A stretch of DNA of 64,000 bases from G963666705 sp963666705 (GCA_963666705.2 CAXXKO010000026.1:386125-450124); one strand, 5' to 3'; numbered from the stretch's first letter, positions 22,628 through 33,449 are shown. The notes: a model not told the origin generated them from the sequence alone. Translations and numbers: made by a program.

Positions 22628-23988
22628 CCAGGGGCCGCGGTCTTGAAGGTCTCGGTCGAGAAGCGGTGGGCACGCACCTCGCTCGACCAATAGTCCTCGG
22701 CGAGGCCGGCCTTGGTCTTGAGGTGGGCGAGGAAGGTCCGGGGCTCGGGCAGTGTCGCCCAGACCTGGGGCAGGAAGAGGCCGCGCTTCTCGCCGGCGGT
22801 GAGAACGAGCCCGTCCCGGTCCGGCCGCAATTCCGCCAGCAGCGCCGCCTCGTCCGCGACGACGATGGGGCGCTGCGTGCTGAGGATCGAGACGCTGAAG
22901 GAGAGCCGCTCCAGCTCGTCGGCCGCGAGCTTGGGGAAGCGTGGGTCGGCGAAGGCCGCCTTGTAGGCGTTCTCGACCACGTCCTCGATCAGCGGGCGGT
23001 GCGGCACGGTCGAGCCGATGCAGCCGCGTAGGTGGCCGTCGATCTCCAGGGTGACGAATGTGGCCCGCATGGCCTCGAGCTGCGGCGCGAAGGTGCCGAG
23101 CTCCACCTTGGGCGGCGCGCCGGCGACGACCCCGTGGCGCACGGAGCGCGCGGCCGCGTCGAGGAGGGCGGCCCGGTGCGCGGGCTCGAGCCGCGCCGCC
23201 TCGCTGTATTCGAAGGCGTAGGCGCCGTAGCCCACCACCCTGTCCTTTGCCCCCTGGGTGTCGCCCGAGTTGCGCCGGTCGAGGGTGGTGGCCCGCAGAT
23301 CGAGCTGCCGCGCCCGCGCGAGGATGCCGCGGATGGGTCGGTTGCCGCAGGCCTGGTCGTCCTCGAGCAGGTCGGGGCGCAGCAACTCGATGGCCTGGGA
23401 AGCCGCCTTGTCGAGCGCGTTGGCCTCCTCGTAGCCGTGGTAGTGGCTCAAGTCCGAGCTGACGACGATCAGCGTCTCGGGCCCGCCCCACAGGGCCTCG
23501 AGCACCGCGTCGATCTCCTCCGTGCCCGCGTCGCCGACCACGATGGGCACGATTGCGAACCTGTCGAGGACACGCTGGAGGAAGGGGATCTGCACTTCGA
23601 GGCTGTGCTCGTGCCTATGGGCGTCGTCGCGCACCTGGACGCCGGGCAGGCCGGCGATGCGCCCGACCGCTTGGCGGTCCACCATCACCGGGCCGAGGGG
23701 GCCGTCGAAGGCGCTCGCGGCGCTCACCGCGAGGCCGCGGAACGGCACCCGGTGGGAGGGGCCGATGAGGACCACGCGCGCGATTCTCTCGCGTGCGGGG
23801 GCGAGGGAAGCATAGGCCGTGCCGGCGATGGGGCCCGAATAGACGAAGCCCGCATGGGGTGCGATCAGCGCCTTGGGCACGGCGTGCCGCGCCCGGGGCC
23901 GGGCCAGGCATTCATCGACCATGCGGCCGAGCGCCTCCGGCTCCCCCGGATAGAACTGCCCCGCCACGGCCGTCTGGCGCAGGATCAT
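22624..23988 (-). CDS. AmmeMemoRadiSam system protein: MEMO-AMMECR1 fusion
   Basis: The 454-residue protein joins two conserved domains. Residues about 1-270 are MEMO-like (system protein B): MILRQTAVAGQFYPGEP, LIAPHAGFVYSGPIAGTAY, VVSSDLSHYHGYEEA. Residues about 275-450 are AMMECR1-like (system protein A): VTLEIDGHLRGCIGSTVPHR, AFADPRFPKLAADELERL and LTAGEKRGLFLPQVWATLP. These domains occur with a radical SAM protein in a widespread system of unknown function; that third gene is not in the window. The start ATG at 23988 matches the family N-terminus. Its TAG stop is supplied by element A2, so the natural end may have been slightly longer. Confidence 0.88.
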   Translation of the reverse strand: MILRQTAVAGQFYPGEPEALGRMVDECLARPRARHAVPKALIAPHAGFVYSGPIAGTAYASLAPARERIARVVLIGPSHRVPFRGLAVSAASAFDGPLGPVMVDRQAVGRIAGLPGVQVRDDAHRHEHSLEVQIPFLQRVLDRFAIVPIVVGDAGTEEIDAVLEALWGGPETLIVVSSDLSHYHGYEEANALDKAASQAIELLRPDLLEDDQACGNRPIRGILARARQLDLRATTLDRRNSGDTQGAKDRVVGYGAYAFEYSEAARLEPAHRAALLDAAARSVRHGVVAGAPPKVELGTFAPQLEAMRATFVTLEIDGHLRGCIGSTVPHRPLIEDVVENAYKAAFADPRFPKLAADELERLSFSVSILSTQRPIVVADEAALLAELRPDRDGLVLTAGEKRGLFLPQVWATLPEPRTFLAHLKTKAGLAEDYWSSEVRAHRFSTETFKTAAPG

Positions 23989-24113
23989 GGCCTTGCGTCC
24001 ATGTGGCCCAATGCCACGGCCCGAGGATAGCGGCAAAGAGGTGTCAAACCAATCGCCGCGCGGGCGGCATGGCCGGGGTCGTCGCCAGGGTCGTCGTTTG
24101 TCGCTTCGACCCC

Positions 24114-26093
24114 TCAGCCCGGCGCGGCGGGCGGGGCAGGGTTGGGCGCCGCGCCGGCATCGAGCAGGCGGCGCACCTTGCGGGTCAGGTCGGCCGCGCG
24201 GAAGGGCTTGTTGATGAGCTCCACGTCGAGGTCGAGCATGCCGTCGCCGCCGTCGCCGCCGCCCGTATAGCCGGACATGAGCAGCGCCTTGAGGCCCGGG
24301 TCGGCCGCGCGCGCCCGGCGGATGAGCTCTATGCCGTTGATTCCGCCCGGCAGCACCACGTCCGTGAACAGCAGCGCGATGTCCCGCCGCTCCCCGAGCA
24401 TGGCGAGCGCCGTGGCCGCCTCGCCCGCTTCCACCAGGTCGTAGCCGAGCAGCGCCAGGGCCTTGACCGCCACCCGGCGGACGCTCGGGTTGTCCTCGAC
24501 CAGGAGGATCGTCTCGCCCCGGCCGCGCGGGGCATCCGTCTCCTCGACCGCGGCGGCCTGGGCCCGGCGCGCGGCCCGGGTGCGGGGCAGGTAGATCCCG
24601 ATCGTGGTGCCGCGGCCGATCGCGCTGTCGATCTCCAGGTGGCCGCCCGACTGCTCGACCAGGCCGTAGACCATGCTGAGGCCGAGGCCGTTGCCCTTGC
24701 CGGCGCCCTTGGTGGTGAAGAACGGCTCGAGGGCGTGGGCGATCACCTCGGGCGTCATGCCGGACCCGGTATCGGTTATGGCGAGGCGCAGGTAATCGCC
24801 CGGCGCGGCATCGCGAGGCCGCCCGGCGCGGCCCTCCTCGAGCTGGGTGTTCGCGGACTCGATGGTGATGGCGCCGCCATCCGGCATGGCGTCGCGGGCG
24901 TTGACCGCGAGGTTGAGGATGGCGTTCTCGAGCTGGCTCGAATCGACGAGGACCTGCCAGGCATCCTCGGCGAGCCCCGTCCGCACCTCGACGGTCTCGC
25001 CGATGCCCCGGCGCAGGAGGTCGAGCATGCCGCCGACGAGCGCGTTCACGTCGGTCGGACGCGGCTTCAGCACCTGCTTGCGCGAGAAGGCCAGGAGGCG
25101 CTCGGTCAGGGTGGCGCCGCGGTTGGCGGCGTCCTCGGCCTCGCCCACCAGGCCGCTCAGCGCTTCGTCGCCGGCCAGGGCCGCGCCGATCAGCTCGAGG
25201 TTGCCGACGATGATGGTCAGAAGGTTGTTGAAATCGTGGGCCACGCCGCCGGTCAGGTGGCCGATCGCCTCGAGGTTCTGGGCCCGCCGCAACTCCTCCG
25301 CCATCGTCTTGCGCTCGGTGATGTCGAGCGCGATGCCGTCCCAGGCGACGCTCCCGTCCGGTAGGCGGGTCGGCTGCGCCCGCGACTCGATCCATAGGGT
25401 GTCGCCGTCGGGGCCGATGATGCGCGCCTCCGTGTGCATGGGGGTGAGGCGCTCGGCCGACAGCCGCGCTTCGGCCATCAGCCGCGGCCGATCCTCCGGG
25501 TGCAGGCTCTCGATATAGCGCATGGGGTTCGCCATCACCTCCTCGGGCTCGAAGCCATGGATGCGGCGGACGCCCGAGCTGATATAGGGATAGCTGATGT
25601 TGCCGTCGCGGTGGAGCACCCGGCGGAAAACGACGCCGGGGAGGTTCTCGGCGATGGATTCGAGGCGGTATTCCTTCTCGAGCAGGGCCGCTTCGGCCCG
25701 CTTCCGGGCGCGCCGATCCCCGGCGGCGCGGAGGCCGCCTTCGAGCGACGGCACGAGCCTCGCGAGGTCGCGCTTCGCGATGAGGTCGTGGGCACCGGCC
25801 CGCACCATGGCGCCGGCATCCGCCATATGCGCCTCGCCCGCGACGACCAGGAACGGCAGGTCCAGGCGCAGCTCCTTCATCAGCTCGAGGGCGACCGCCG
25901 CATTGAAATGCCGCGGGGCGCAGTCGCAAATGACGGCGTCCCAACGCTCGCCCCCGAGCGCCGCGCGCATATCCACCGCGGCCTCGACCCGCCGGGTGGC
26001 GGCCTCGATCCCGCCATGGCGCAGCGCTCCGGCGAGGCGCGCCGCATCGTCCTCGGAATCGCCGACGATCAGTATGCGCATCGGCTCAGCCAT
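24114..26093 (-). CDS. Hybrid sensor histidine kinase (REC-PAS-HisKA-HATPase-REC)
   Basis: The 659-residue cytoplasmic protein has in order: a receiver domain (about 5-115, with VICDCAPRH at the phosphorylation site), a PAS domain (about 140-260, ending in ERKTMAEEL), a HisKA domain with HLTGGVAHDFNNLLTIIVGNLEL, an HATPase domain (NLAVNARDAMPDGG, DTGSGM, KGNGLGLSMVYG) and a C-terminal receiver with LLVEDNPSVRR and the acceptor FTDVVLPGG. No membrane segment is present, so it senses an internal signal. The FNNLL box is the type common in alphaproteobacterial PAS kinases. The output partner is not adjacent. It starts divergently from the SRAP gene. Confidence 0.9.
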   Translation of the reverse strand: MAEPMRILIVGDSEDDAARLAGALRHGGIEAATRRVEAAVDMRAALGGERWDAVICDCAPRHFNAAVALELMKELRLDLPFLVVAGEAHMADAGAMVRAGAHDLIAKRDLARLVPSLEGGLRAAGDRRARKRAEAALLEKEYRLESIAENLPGVVFRRVLHRDGNISYPYISSGVRRIHGFEPEEVMANPMRYIESLHPEDRPRLMAEARLSAERLTPMHTEARIIGPDGDTLWIESRAQPTRLPDGSVAWDGIALDITERKTMAEELRRAQNLEAIGHLTGGVAHDFNNLLTIIVGNLELIGAALAGDEALSGLVGEAEDAANRGATLTERLLAFSRKQVLKPRPTDVNALVGGMLDLLRRGIGETVEVRTGLAEDAWQVLVDSSQLENAILNLAVNARDAMPDGGAITIESANTQLEEGRAGRPRDAAPGDYLRLAITDTGSGMTPEVIAHALEPFFTTKGAGKGNGLGLSMVYGLVEQSGGHLEIDSAIGRGTTIGIYLPRTRAARRAQAAAVEETDAPRGRGETILLVEDNPSVRRVAVKALALLGYDLVEAGEAATALAMLGERRDIALLFTDVVLPGGINGIELIRRARAADPGLKALLMSGYTGGGDGGDGMLDLDVELINKPFRAADLTRKVRRLLDAGAAPNPAPPAAPG

Positions 26094-26358
26094 CGAAGCC
26101 GGTCCCTGGCGTTGCGGCCGCCACGATGGCCCGCGATGGAGGCGGCCGCCGGGTGACTGTCATCGAGGAAGGCTGTGCCGGTGATCGGAGAAGCATCGTG
26201 TCTCTTGCCGTGGAGGGGCGCGGGGGAAGTCGCCGAAGCGTCGCCATACGGATTGAGCACGAAATGTGCCAGTATCGCGAATGGGTGGCAACGTCGGAGG
26301 AAGCCGCCCGAAACCTGATAATCGGTGGCGGGCTCGAGGGCAAGTCCGAGGTCTGGGT

Positions 26359-27048
26359 ATGTGCGGGCGCTACAGCATCACCACGCCGGTCGAGGCGCTA
26401 CGCCGGCTGTTCGGCTTCGTGGGGCCGGCGCCCAACCTGACCGCGCGCTACAACGTGGCGCCGCGCCAGGACGTGCCGGTGGTGCGCGCGGCGGGGGATG
26501 GGGCGCGTTCGCTCGCCATGCTGCGCTGGGGCCTGGTCCCGTCCTGGGCCAAGGACGCCGGCATCGGCGACCGACTGATCAACGCGCGGTCGGAGACGGC
26601 GCACGAGAAGCCCTCGTTCCGCGCCGCCGCCGGGGCCCGGCGCTGTATCCTGCCCGCCGACGGCTTCTACGAGTGGAAGAAGGAGGGCAAGGCGAAACAG
26701 CCCTACCGCATCTGTCTCGACGAAGGCGCGCCGTTCGGCTTCGCGGGCCTGTGGGAGCGATGGCGCGACCCCGCCGGCGGTGTGATGGAGACTTGCGCCA
26801 TCCTGACGACGGAGGCGAACGAGGCGCTGCGGGCTATCCATCACCGCATGCCGGTGATCCTCGATCCGGCGGGCTACGCGGCCTGGCTCGACCCGGGCGA
26901 AACCGATGCGGCGGCGGCGCTCGCCCTGCCGCGCCCTACCGCCGCGCGGCGGCTGGTGGCCTATCCCGTGAGCCGCCACGTGAACGCCGCGCGCAACGAC
27001 GACCCAGCCTGCATCGAGCCGCGCGGTGAGACGCCGAGCCTTTTCTAA
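26359..27048 (+). CDS. yedK: SOS response-associated peptidase (SRAP/HMCES family)
   Basis: The 229-residue protein forms a thiazolidine link to abasic sites in single-stranded DNA through its N-terminal cysteine, shielding them during replication. Cys2 in MCGRYS is exposed after methionine removal. Other conserved residues are the asparagine and arginine in LINARSETA, the glutamate in PADGFYEWKK and the histidine in AIHHRMPVIL. The start at 26359 is fixed by the need for Met-Cys at the N-terminus, although a longer frame exists upstream. It ends 11 bases before the converging MDR gene. No LexA-type box is evident in the 265 bp upstream. Confidence 0.93.
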   Translation: MCGRYSITTPVEALRRLFGFVGPAPNLTARYNVAPRQDVPVVRAAGDGARSLAMLRWGLVPSWAKDAGIGDRLINARSETAHEKPSFRAAAGARRCILPADGFYEWKKEGKAKQPYRICLDEGAPFGFAGLWERWRDPAGGVMETCAILTTEANEALRAIHHRMPVILDPAGYAAWLDPGETDAAAALALPRPTAARRLVAYPVSRHVNAARNDDPACIEPRGETPSLF

Positions 27049-27059
27049 GCAGTACGGCG

Positions 27060-28172
27060 TCAGGCCGGCGGGACGAGCACCAAGTTCCCCACATGCGCCT
27101 TGTCGAGGAACGCGGTCTGGGCGACCCGGATGTCCGCGAGGGTGAAGCTCTTGGCCAGGACCGGCCTGACGGCGCCGGATTCGATGTGGCTGACAAGCGC
27201 CTGGAACACGCCCGGGAGCACCATGGTCGCGCCGATGAGCTCCAAGTCCTTGAGGTAGAGGGTGCGCAGGTCGAGCTCGACCATGGGGCCGGCGATGGCC
27301 CCGGCGGTCACGTAGCGCCCGCCCCGCCGCAGGATCGCGAGATGTTTGGGGAAGTCCGCGCCACCGACCACGTCGGCGACGACATCGACCGTGCGCCCCG
27401 CCGCCGCTTTCGCCACCGCTGCGACGAGGTCGCCCTCCCCGCGCGCGATGGTCGCGTCGGCGCCCAGGTCGCGGACCAGGGGCAGCTTGCCCGCGCCGGC
27501 CACGGCGATGATGGTGGCGCCGCGCAGCTTGGCGAGCTGCACGAGGCCGGTGCCGACCCCGCCCGAGGCTCCGGTGACGAGGACGGTCTCGCCGGCCGCG
27601 ACGCGGGCCCGGGTCAGCATGTTCTCGGCCGTCGAATAGGCGCAGGGGAAGGTGGCCAGCTCGGCGTCCGAAAGGGGACTCTCGATGGCATGGGCGTTCG
27701 CGGAAGGCACCGCGACGAATTGGGCGAAACCGCCGCGCCGCTCGCTGCCGAGGTAGGTGGCTCGGTCGCGGTCGTCGGGATCGTCGGGCGCGCGCAGCCA
27801 GGGGTCGGTGATGACCCGCTCGCCGACCCGCCGCTCGGCGACTCCGGGGCCGGTGGCGGCGATCGAGCCCACCACGTCCGCACCCTGGATGTGCGGGAAG
27901 GAGACGGTGGACCGGGACCAGGTCGCGGCCTCGCCCGATGCCGCGCGCAACCCCTCCGTTCCCGCCTCGACCGTGGTGCCGGTGGTCACGGCCGGGTCGT
28001 ACCAGCCGATGCGCGTGTTGATATCGGTATTGTTCATGCCGCAGGCGCCGACCCGGACCAGCACCTCGCCCGGCCCCGCAACGGGCACCGGAAAATCGGT
28101 GCGGTATTCGAGCCTCCCGAGGCCGCCATGGCCCGTGAGGACGGCGGCGTGCATTTGCTTCGGTGCGGTCAT
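27060..28172 (-). CDS. Zinc-type alcohol dehydrogenase-like MDR oxidoreductase
   Basis: The 370-residue protein belongs to the medium-chain dehydrogenase/reductase family. It has the GroES-like N-terminal half (GPGEVLVRVGACGMNNTDI), the middle AVPSANAHAIESPLSDAELA and the nucleotide-binding VTGASGGVGTGLVQLAKLRGA. The NNTD sequence replaces the usual zinc-binding CHTD, so a zinc-free quinone-reductase type is more likely than an alcohol dehydrogenase. A strong AAGGGAAGG lies three bases before the ATG at 28172. It stands alone; the sigma-54 regulator gene is 228 bases away on the other strand. Substrate unknown. Confidence 0.82.
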   Translation of the reverse strand: MTAPKQMHAAVLTGHGGLGRLEYRTDFPVPVAGPGEVLVRVGACGMNNTDINTRIGWYDPAVTTGTTVEAGTEGLRAASGEAATWSRSTVSFPHIQGADVVGSIAATGPGVAERRVGERVITDPWLRAPDDPDDRDRATYLGSERRGGFAQFVAVPSANAHAIESPLSDAELATFPCAYSTAENMLTRARVAAGETVLVTGASGGVGTGLVQLAKLRGATIIAVAGAGKLPLVRDLGADATIARGEGDLVAAVAKAAAGRTVDVVADVVGGADFPKHLAILRRGGRYVTAGAIAGPMVELDLRTLYLKDLELIGATMVLPGVFQALVSHIESGAVRPVLAKSFTLADIRVAQTAFLDKAHVGNLVLVPPA

Positions 28173-28399
28173 GGGCCTTCCCTTGCGCGCGCGAATGATC
28201 GGCGCTGGGCGGAGAATAGCGGCATTCGAAGGCCGGGCAAGGCCCCGCGTGCCCGGCCCCGTCACGCGGGCGTTGGGCCGGCCCCAATACAATTGTTTGC
28301 CAGGATAGGTGGATTGGAGTAGCTTGCGAGGAGATTTGCAAAATGCGAATCCCGTAACAGGCGCTGTCGAAAACGGGTTGGGCGAAGTGGAGACGCGGA

Positions 28400-29840
<1,441 letters not shown>

Positions 29841-29857
29841 GCCCGCCCGGGTGGGCC

Positions 29858-30703
29858 TTATTCGGCGGCGATCGGGTTGCGCAGGGTGCCGACGCCGGAG
29901 ATCTCCACTTCGACGACATCGCCCGGCTTCATCCACAGGGGTGGGTCGCGCCGCGCCCCGACGCCGCCCGGCGTGCCGGTCGGGATCACGTCGCCCGGGC
30001 TCAGCTCCGTGAAGGTCGAGATATAGGCGATGAGCCGCGGGATGGTGAAGATCAGCATGTCGGTCGTGGCGTTCTGAACCTCCTGGCCGTTCAGCCGGGT
30101 GATGAGCCGCAGCGCCGCCGGGTCGGGGATCTCGTCGCTGGTCACCATCCAGGGGCCGAGGGCGCCCGAGGCGAAGAAGTTCTTGCCCGGCAGGAACTGG
30201 CTGGTGTGGAACTGCCAATCGCGTACCGAGCCGTCGTTGAAGCAGGCGTAGCCGGCGATGTGGGCGAGTGCGTCCGCCTCCGCGACATGGCGCCCGGGCT
30301 TGCCGATGATGAGGGCCAGCTCGCCCTCGAAATCATAGTTGTCCGAGGCGCTCGGCCGGATCATGGGCTGGCCGTGCCCGGTCTGGGCGTTGGCGAAGCG
30401 GTTAAAGAGGGTGGGGTTGGCGGTCTCCTCGGTGCGCCCGGTCTCGGCCCGGTGGTCTTGGTAGTTGAGGCCGACGCAGATGACCTTGTCCGGATGGGGG
30501 ATGGTGGGCAGATAGGTGATTCCGTCGAGCCGGGCGTCGGCGTCCTGGCCCGCGGCGGCGGCGCGCGCCTCGCCGAGGGCGTCGGCGCCGATCAGCGCGC
30601 GCAGATCGGCATAGGGCAGCCGCCGACCGAGATCGACCACCCCCTCGCCCGACACCACGCCATAACTCGCCTGGCCGCCGCTCTCATAGCTCAACAGTTT
30701 CAT
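29858..30703 (-). CDS. Fumarylacetoacetate hydrolase family protein
   Basis: The 281-residue protein is of the FAH superfamily, enzymes that cleave, hydrate or decarboxylate 2-oxo acids in catabolism. It shows KVICVGLNYQDHRAETG, the metal-binding NYDFEGELALIIGKPG (Asp/Glu ligands), YACFNDGSVRDWQ, and the GTPGGVG loop near the end. Length and these motifs fit the UGL-like/2-hydroxyhepta-2,4-diene-1,7-dioate isomerase group. It is the only gene of its operon, converging with the response regulator gene (18-base gap). Upstream lies a long gene-free region. The true substrate is unknown. Confidence 0.87.
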   Translation of the reverse strand: MKLLSYESGGQASYGVVSGEGVVDLGRRLPYADLRALIGADALGEARAAAAGQDADARLDGITYLPTIPHPDKVICVGLNYQDHRAETGRTEETANPTLFNRFANAQTGHGQPMIRPSASDNYDFEGELALIIGKPGRHVAEADALAHIAGYACFNDGSVRDWQFHTSQFLPGKNFFASGALGPWMVTSDEIPDPAALRLITRLNGQEVQNATTDMLIFTIPRLIAYISTFTELSPGDVIPTGTPGGVGARRDPPLWMKPGDVVEVEISGVGTLRNPIAAE

Positions 30704-30798
30704 GGCTCTCTCTCCGTAAATGAGGGTTGGTCCCAGCGCCGCGCGCCCCGGCGGCGGATGTTAACCGGATTGGCCCCCGAGGAAAATCCCGCAGGACA

Positions 30799-30950
30799 CT
30801 AGAGCGTTTCCAGTTCGACTGGAATCGCTCCAGGCCGCAAGGCGGCCCGCCGGTCGCCCGGCGCGCCCGCGCAGGCGCGGACCTCTTGGTCCGCTGCCGC
30901 GAGCGACAAAAAGGGCTAGAGTGGGTCCGATCAAAGCGGAACCGCTCTAG
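30799..30950. repeat. Palindromic repeat B2, complete copy (152 bp)
   Basis: CTAG bounds both ends. The left part AGCGTTTCCAGTTCGACTGG is itself palindromic, the middle is GC-rich, and the right end is GCGGAACCGCTCTAG. It is the inverted counterpart of B1 (14079-14304). It lies in the 625-bp gene-free stretch 30704-31328, where I otherwise see only the inverted repeat at 31130-31226 and no credible gene. Confidence 0.8.
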
Positions 30951-31129
30951 GCGCGGGGTTATGAATGGGGACCGCATGGAATTAAAACTCGACGCTTTCC
31001 TTCGGCGCTGCGAGGCATCCGGCGCGTGGCTTCGGGCGCGGGCGCGCTGAATTTCCGGGCATCGAAAAATCCCTTGGCGGGATAGGATCGCATGCCCATA
31101 TATATGAGCGCCGCCGCTGCGCGGTGGCC

Positions 31130-31226
31130 AAAATGTCAAGGATTGTCAAGGTTCGGGTCCTGATCCTCTAACGCATTGATATTACAGGGATTGGGTGCGT
31201 CGCACCTTGACGTTACTAGACATTTT
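31130..31226. promoter_or_regulatory. Imperfect 23-bp inverted repeat around a 51-bp spacer
   Basis: AAAATGTC-N8-TCAAGGT (31130-31152) is mirrored by the reverse complement at 31204-31226, where the outer 8 and inner 7 bases match exactly. The left arm also holds a direct repeat TGTCAAGG-AT-TGTCAAGG. It could be a two-site operator or the ends of a decayed insertion. The nearest gene on the right ends there, so the regulated gene is unclear. Confidence 0.3.
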
Positions 31227-31328
31227 CTCGCCCGATTCGATCCGATTCGCGCCGCGATGGGGCTCTCGGCGCCGTGGCGTCACCCTGCGGTTGGGCACCG
31301 TCGAGGCGGCGACCCGCCATCCGTCCGC

Positions 31329-31763
31329 TCAGGACGCTTGCCCGTCGAGCCGCGTGAGCGCGACGCCGGCGATGCGCCAGCTTCCATCCGGCTGGCGCGC
31401 CATCAGGTAAATTGCCCGGTACGCCAGCCCGTCGGGGCCGGTCAGCAGGAGCTCTTGGGCCGGCACGCCGTCCAGGAGCCGCAACTCGCCGAACGCCAGC
31501 TCGCGCGGCCGATAGACGGCGGCATAGGCGCTCCGGACCATGGACATGAAGGTGTCCGGGTCGCGGAACTTGGCCTGGACATTGGGCGCGGCGAAGGCGA
31601 AGGCCGCGGCGCCGTCGTCCTGCCCGAAGGCCGCGAGCTGGGCCCGGATCGTGCCCTCGATGGCGGCGCGCTCGGCGGCGTCCGGCACGCCCTCGCCGGC
31701 GTAGCCCATACCCACCACGCTGAGCAGCACGATCGCGGCGGCGTAGATCGAGGTGCGTGGCAT
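31329..31763 (-). CDS. DUF4864 domain-containing secreted protein
   Basis: The 144-residue protein has an N-terminal hydrophobic signal (about 1-22) and then the DUF4864 pattern: AIEGTIRAQLAAFGQDDGAA, AFAFAAPNVQAKFRDPDTFM and a YAAVYRPRELAFG segment, ending in a WRIAGVAL strand. The fold is probably NTF2/SnoaL-like. The family is common in alphaproteobacteria and has no known function. The gene is divergent from the transglutaminase-like gene with 159 bases between them. Confidence 0.83.
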   Translation of the reverse strand: MPRTSIYAAAIVLLSVVGMGYAGEGVPDAAERAAIEGTIRAQLAAFGQDDGAAAFAFAAPNVQAKFRDPDTFMSMVRSAYAAVYRPRELAFGELRLLDGVPAQELLLTGPDGLAYRAIYLMARQPDGSWRIAGVALTRLDGQAS

Positions 31764-31922
31764 CGTGTCCCAGCCCGTTGATGGGCGCTCTCGCGGCGCA
31801 CCCCACTACGAACCAGGGCGCCGGAGAAATCAACCACCGATGCGGCGCGCCCGCGGCCATCGACCCCGGCCGGGGAGCACGCTAGTATCTCGCCGTTGGC
31901 ATGCGGCGGAAGGTGTGCGGAC

Positions 31923-32600
31923 ATGGACCAGGCAACGATTTCGGGCGAGTTCGCGCCCTTCGTCGATAGCGGCCATCCCGGGATCGTCGCGTTCGCGCGC
32001 GACCGCGCGGCCGGGGCTGGGGGTGCCGCAGATGCGGCCGTGCGGCTCTACTATGCCGTGCGCGACGAGGTCCGCTACGACCCCTACGTCGACCTGAGCG
32101 CGCCGGATACCTTTCGCGCCAGCGCGTGCCTCGCCGCCGGCCGCGCCTTCTGCGTCGGCAAGGCCTCGCTCCTCACGGCCCTGGCCCGCGCCGCCGGCCT
32201 CGAGGCCAGGGTCGGCTTCGCCGACGTGCGCAACCATCTGGCCACGCCGCGGCTGCGGGCGCTCATGGGCTCGGACATCTTTCACTTTCACGGCTATACG
32301 GAGTTCACGTTGGATGGCCGCCGGGTCAAGGCCACGCCGGCCTTCAACCTGAGCCTGTGCGAGAAATTCGGCGTTCTCCCTCTCGAGTTTGACGGCCGGG
32401 CGGACGCACTGTTCCACCCCCTCGACAAGGCCGGCCGCCGGCACATGGAGTACCTCGACGACCGGGGCACCTTCGACGACGTGCCCTTCGAGGCGATCCA
32501 AGCCACCATGCGGGCCGCCTATCCGCGACTCTTCGCGGAATACGACGCCGAGCGCGATGGGGACTTCGAGACGGAGGCCGAGGCCCAGAGCCAGGCCTGA
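31923..32600 (+). CDS. Transglutaminase-like cysteine protease-fold protein
   Basis: The 225-residue protein has the transglutaminase core: the cysteine in GRAFCVGKASLLTALARAAG, a histidine in FHFHGYTEF, and a polar residue after KATPAFN where the family usually has an aspartate. The presence of VRDEVRYDPYVDLSAPDTFR before the cysteine fits bacterial cytoplasmic members. They act as proteases, amidases or, with lost residues, as binding proteins. The ATG at 31923 is preceded by GGAAGG at a good distance. The class II aldolase gene follows 51 bases later on the same strand. Confidence 0.8.
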   Translation: MDQATISGEFAPFVDSGHPGIVAFARDRAAGAGGAADAAVRLYYAVRDEVRYDPYVDLSAPDTFRASACLAAGRAFCVGKASLLTALARAAGLEARVGFADVRNHLATPRLRALMGSDIFHFHGYTEFTLDGRRVKATPAFNLSLCEKFGVLPLEFDGRADALFHPLDKAGRRHMEYLDDRGTFDDVPFEAIQATMRAAYPRLFAEYDAERDGDFETEAEAQSQA

Positions 32601-32651
32601 AACGCGGCCCGCCGACCCTTGGCGGCCCGATCGGACGAGAGGAGTATTTCG

Positions 32652-33431
32652 ATGAGCATCGAGAAGATTCCGGGCGCGGCCCCAGCGACGCGCAAGCAGT
32701 ATTCGGACGAAGAGTGGGCGACGCGCGTCGAGCTGGCCGCGTGCTACCGGCTCATGGTGCGGTTCCGGATGACCGACCTCACCGCGACCCATGTCTCCAT
32801 GCGCGTGCCGGGCCCGGAGGAGCACTACCTCCTCAACCCCTACGGCCTGCTGTTCGACGAGGTCACGGCGTCGAACCTGGTCAAGTTCGACCTCGACGGC
32901 AACATCCTGGACGACACGCCTTATGAGATGAACCCGGCCGGCTACGCCATCCACGCCGGTATCCACAAGGTGCGGCCCGACGCCAAATGCGTCATGCACA
33001 CCCACACCCGGGCGGGCTGCGCGGTGGGCGCGCTCGAAGGCGGGCTCCAGATGTTGAACCAGATCTCGCTGGTCTTCTACGACCGCCTCGCCTACACCGA
33101 CTATGGCTTCGTCTCGGCCATCGGCGATTGCGGGGCTCTGGTCGAGGACCTCGGCGACAAGCCGGCGCTCATCATGCGCAACCACGGCCTCGCGACCACC
33201 GGGCGCACGGTCTCGGAAGCTTTTATGCTCATGTATTACCTCGACAAGGCCTGCGAGATTCAGATCGACGCCATGTCGAGCGGCGGCGAGCTCCGCGAGC
33301 CGCCGGCCGAGATATGCCGGCAGGCCGGCGACGGTTGGTGGCGCTGGTACAAGGACACGCCCTTCGGCCAGGCCGATTGGGATGCCCTCGTCCGGCGCAT
33401 GGATGCCGAGGGCGAGAGCTACAAGCACTGA
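32652..33431 (+). CDS. Class II aldolase/adducin family protein
   Basis: The 259-residue protein is a zinc-dependent aldolase-fold enzyme. The metal histidines are in VMHTHTRAG and MRNHGLATTG, and the N-terminal part includes LMVRFRMTDLTATHVSMRVPG with the substrate-binding LLNPYGLLFDEVTAS. This subgroup, with a C-terminal extension of about 40 residues, is common in alphaproteobacteria and often annotated only by fold; sugar-phosphate or hydroxy-acid substrates are possible. AGGAG lies seven to eight bases before the ATG. The CAP-domain gene follows closely. Confidence 0.86.
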   Translation: MSIEKIPGAAPATRKQYSDEEWATRVELAACYRLMVRFRMTDLTATHVSMRVPGPEEHYLLNPYGLLFDEVTASNLVKFDLDGNILDDTPYEMNPAGYAIHAGIHKVRPDAKCVMHTHTRAGCAVGALEGGLQMLNQISLVFYDRLAYTDYGFVSAIGDCGALVEDLGDKPALIMRNHGLATTGRTVSEAFMLMYYLDKACEIQIDAMSSGGELREPPAEICRQAGDGWWRWYKDTPFGQADWDALVRRMDAEGESYKH

Positions 33432-33449
33432 GGCGGGAAGGCGTTGGCG

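Noticed and set aside
26126..26440. Small plus-strand frame before the SRAP gene
   Set aside because: It overlaps the start of the SRAP gene in a different frame and has no ribosome site or recognisable domain.
30960..31050. Short peptide MNGDRMELKLDAFLRRCEAS
   Set aside because: A 29-codon frame next to repeat B2 with no clear ribosome site; too little to call a gene.
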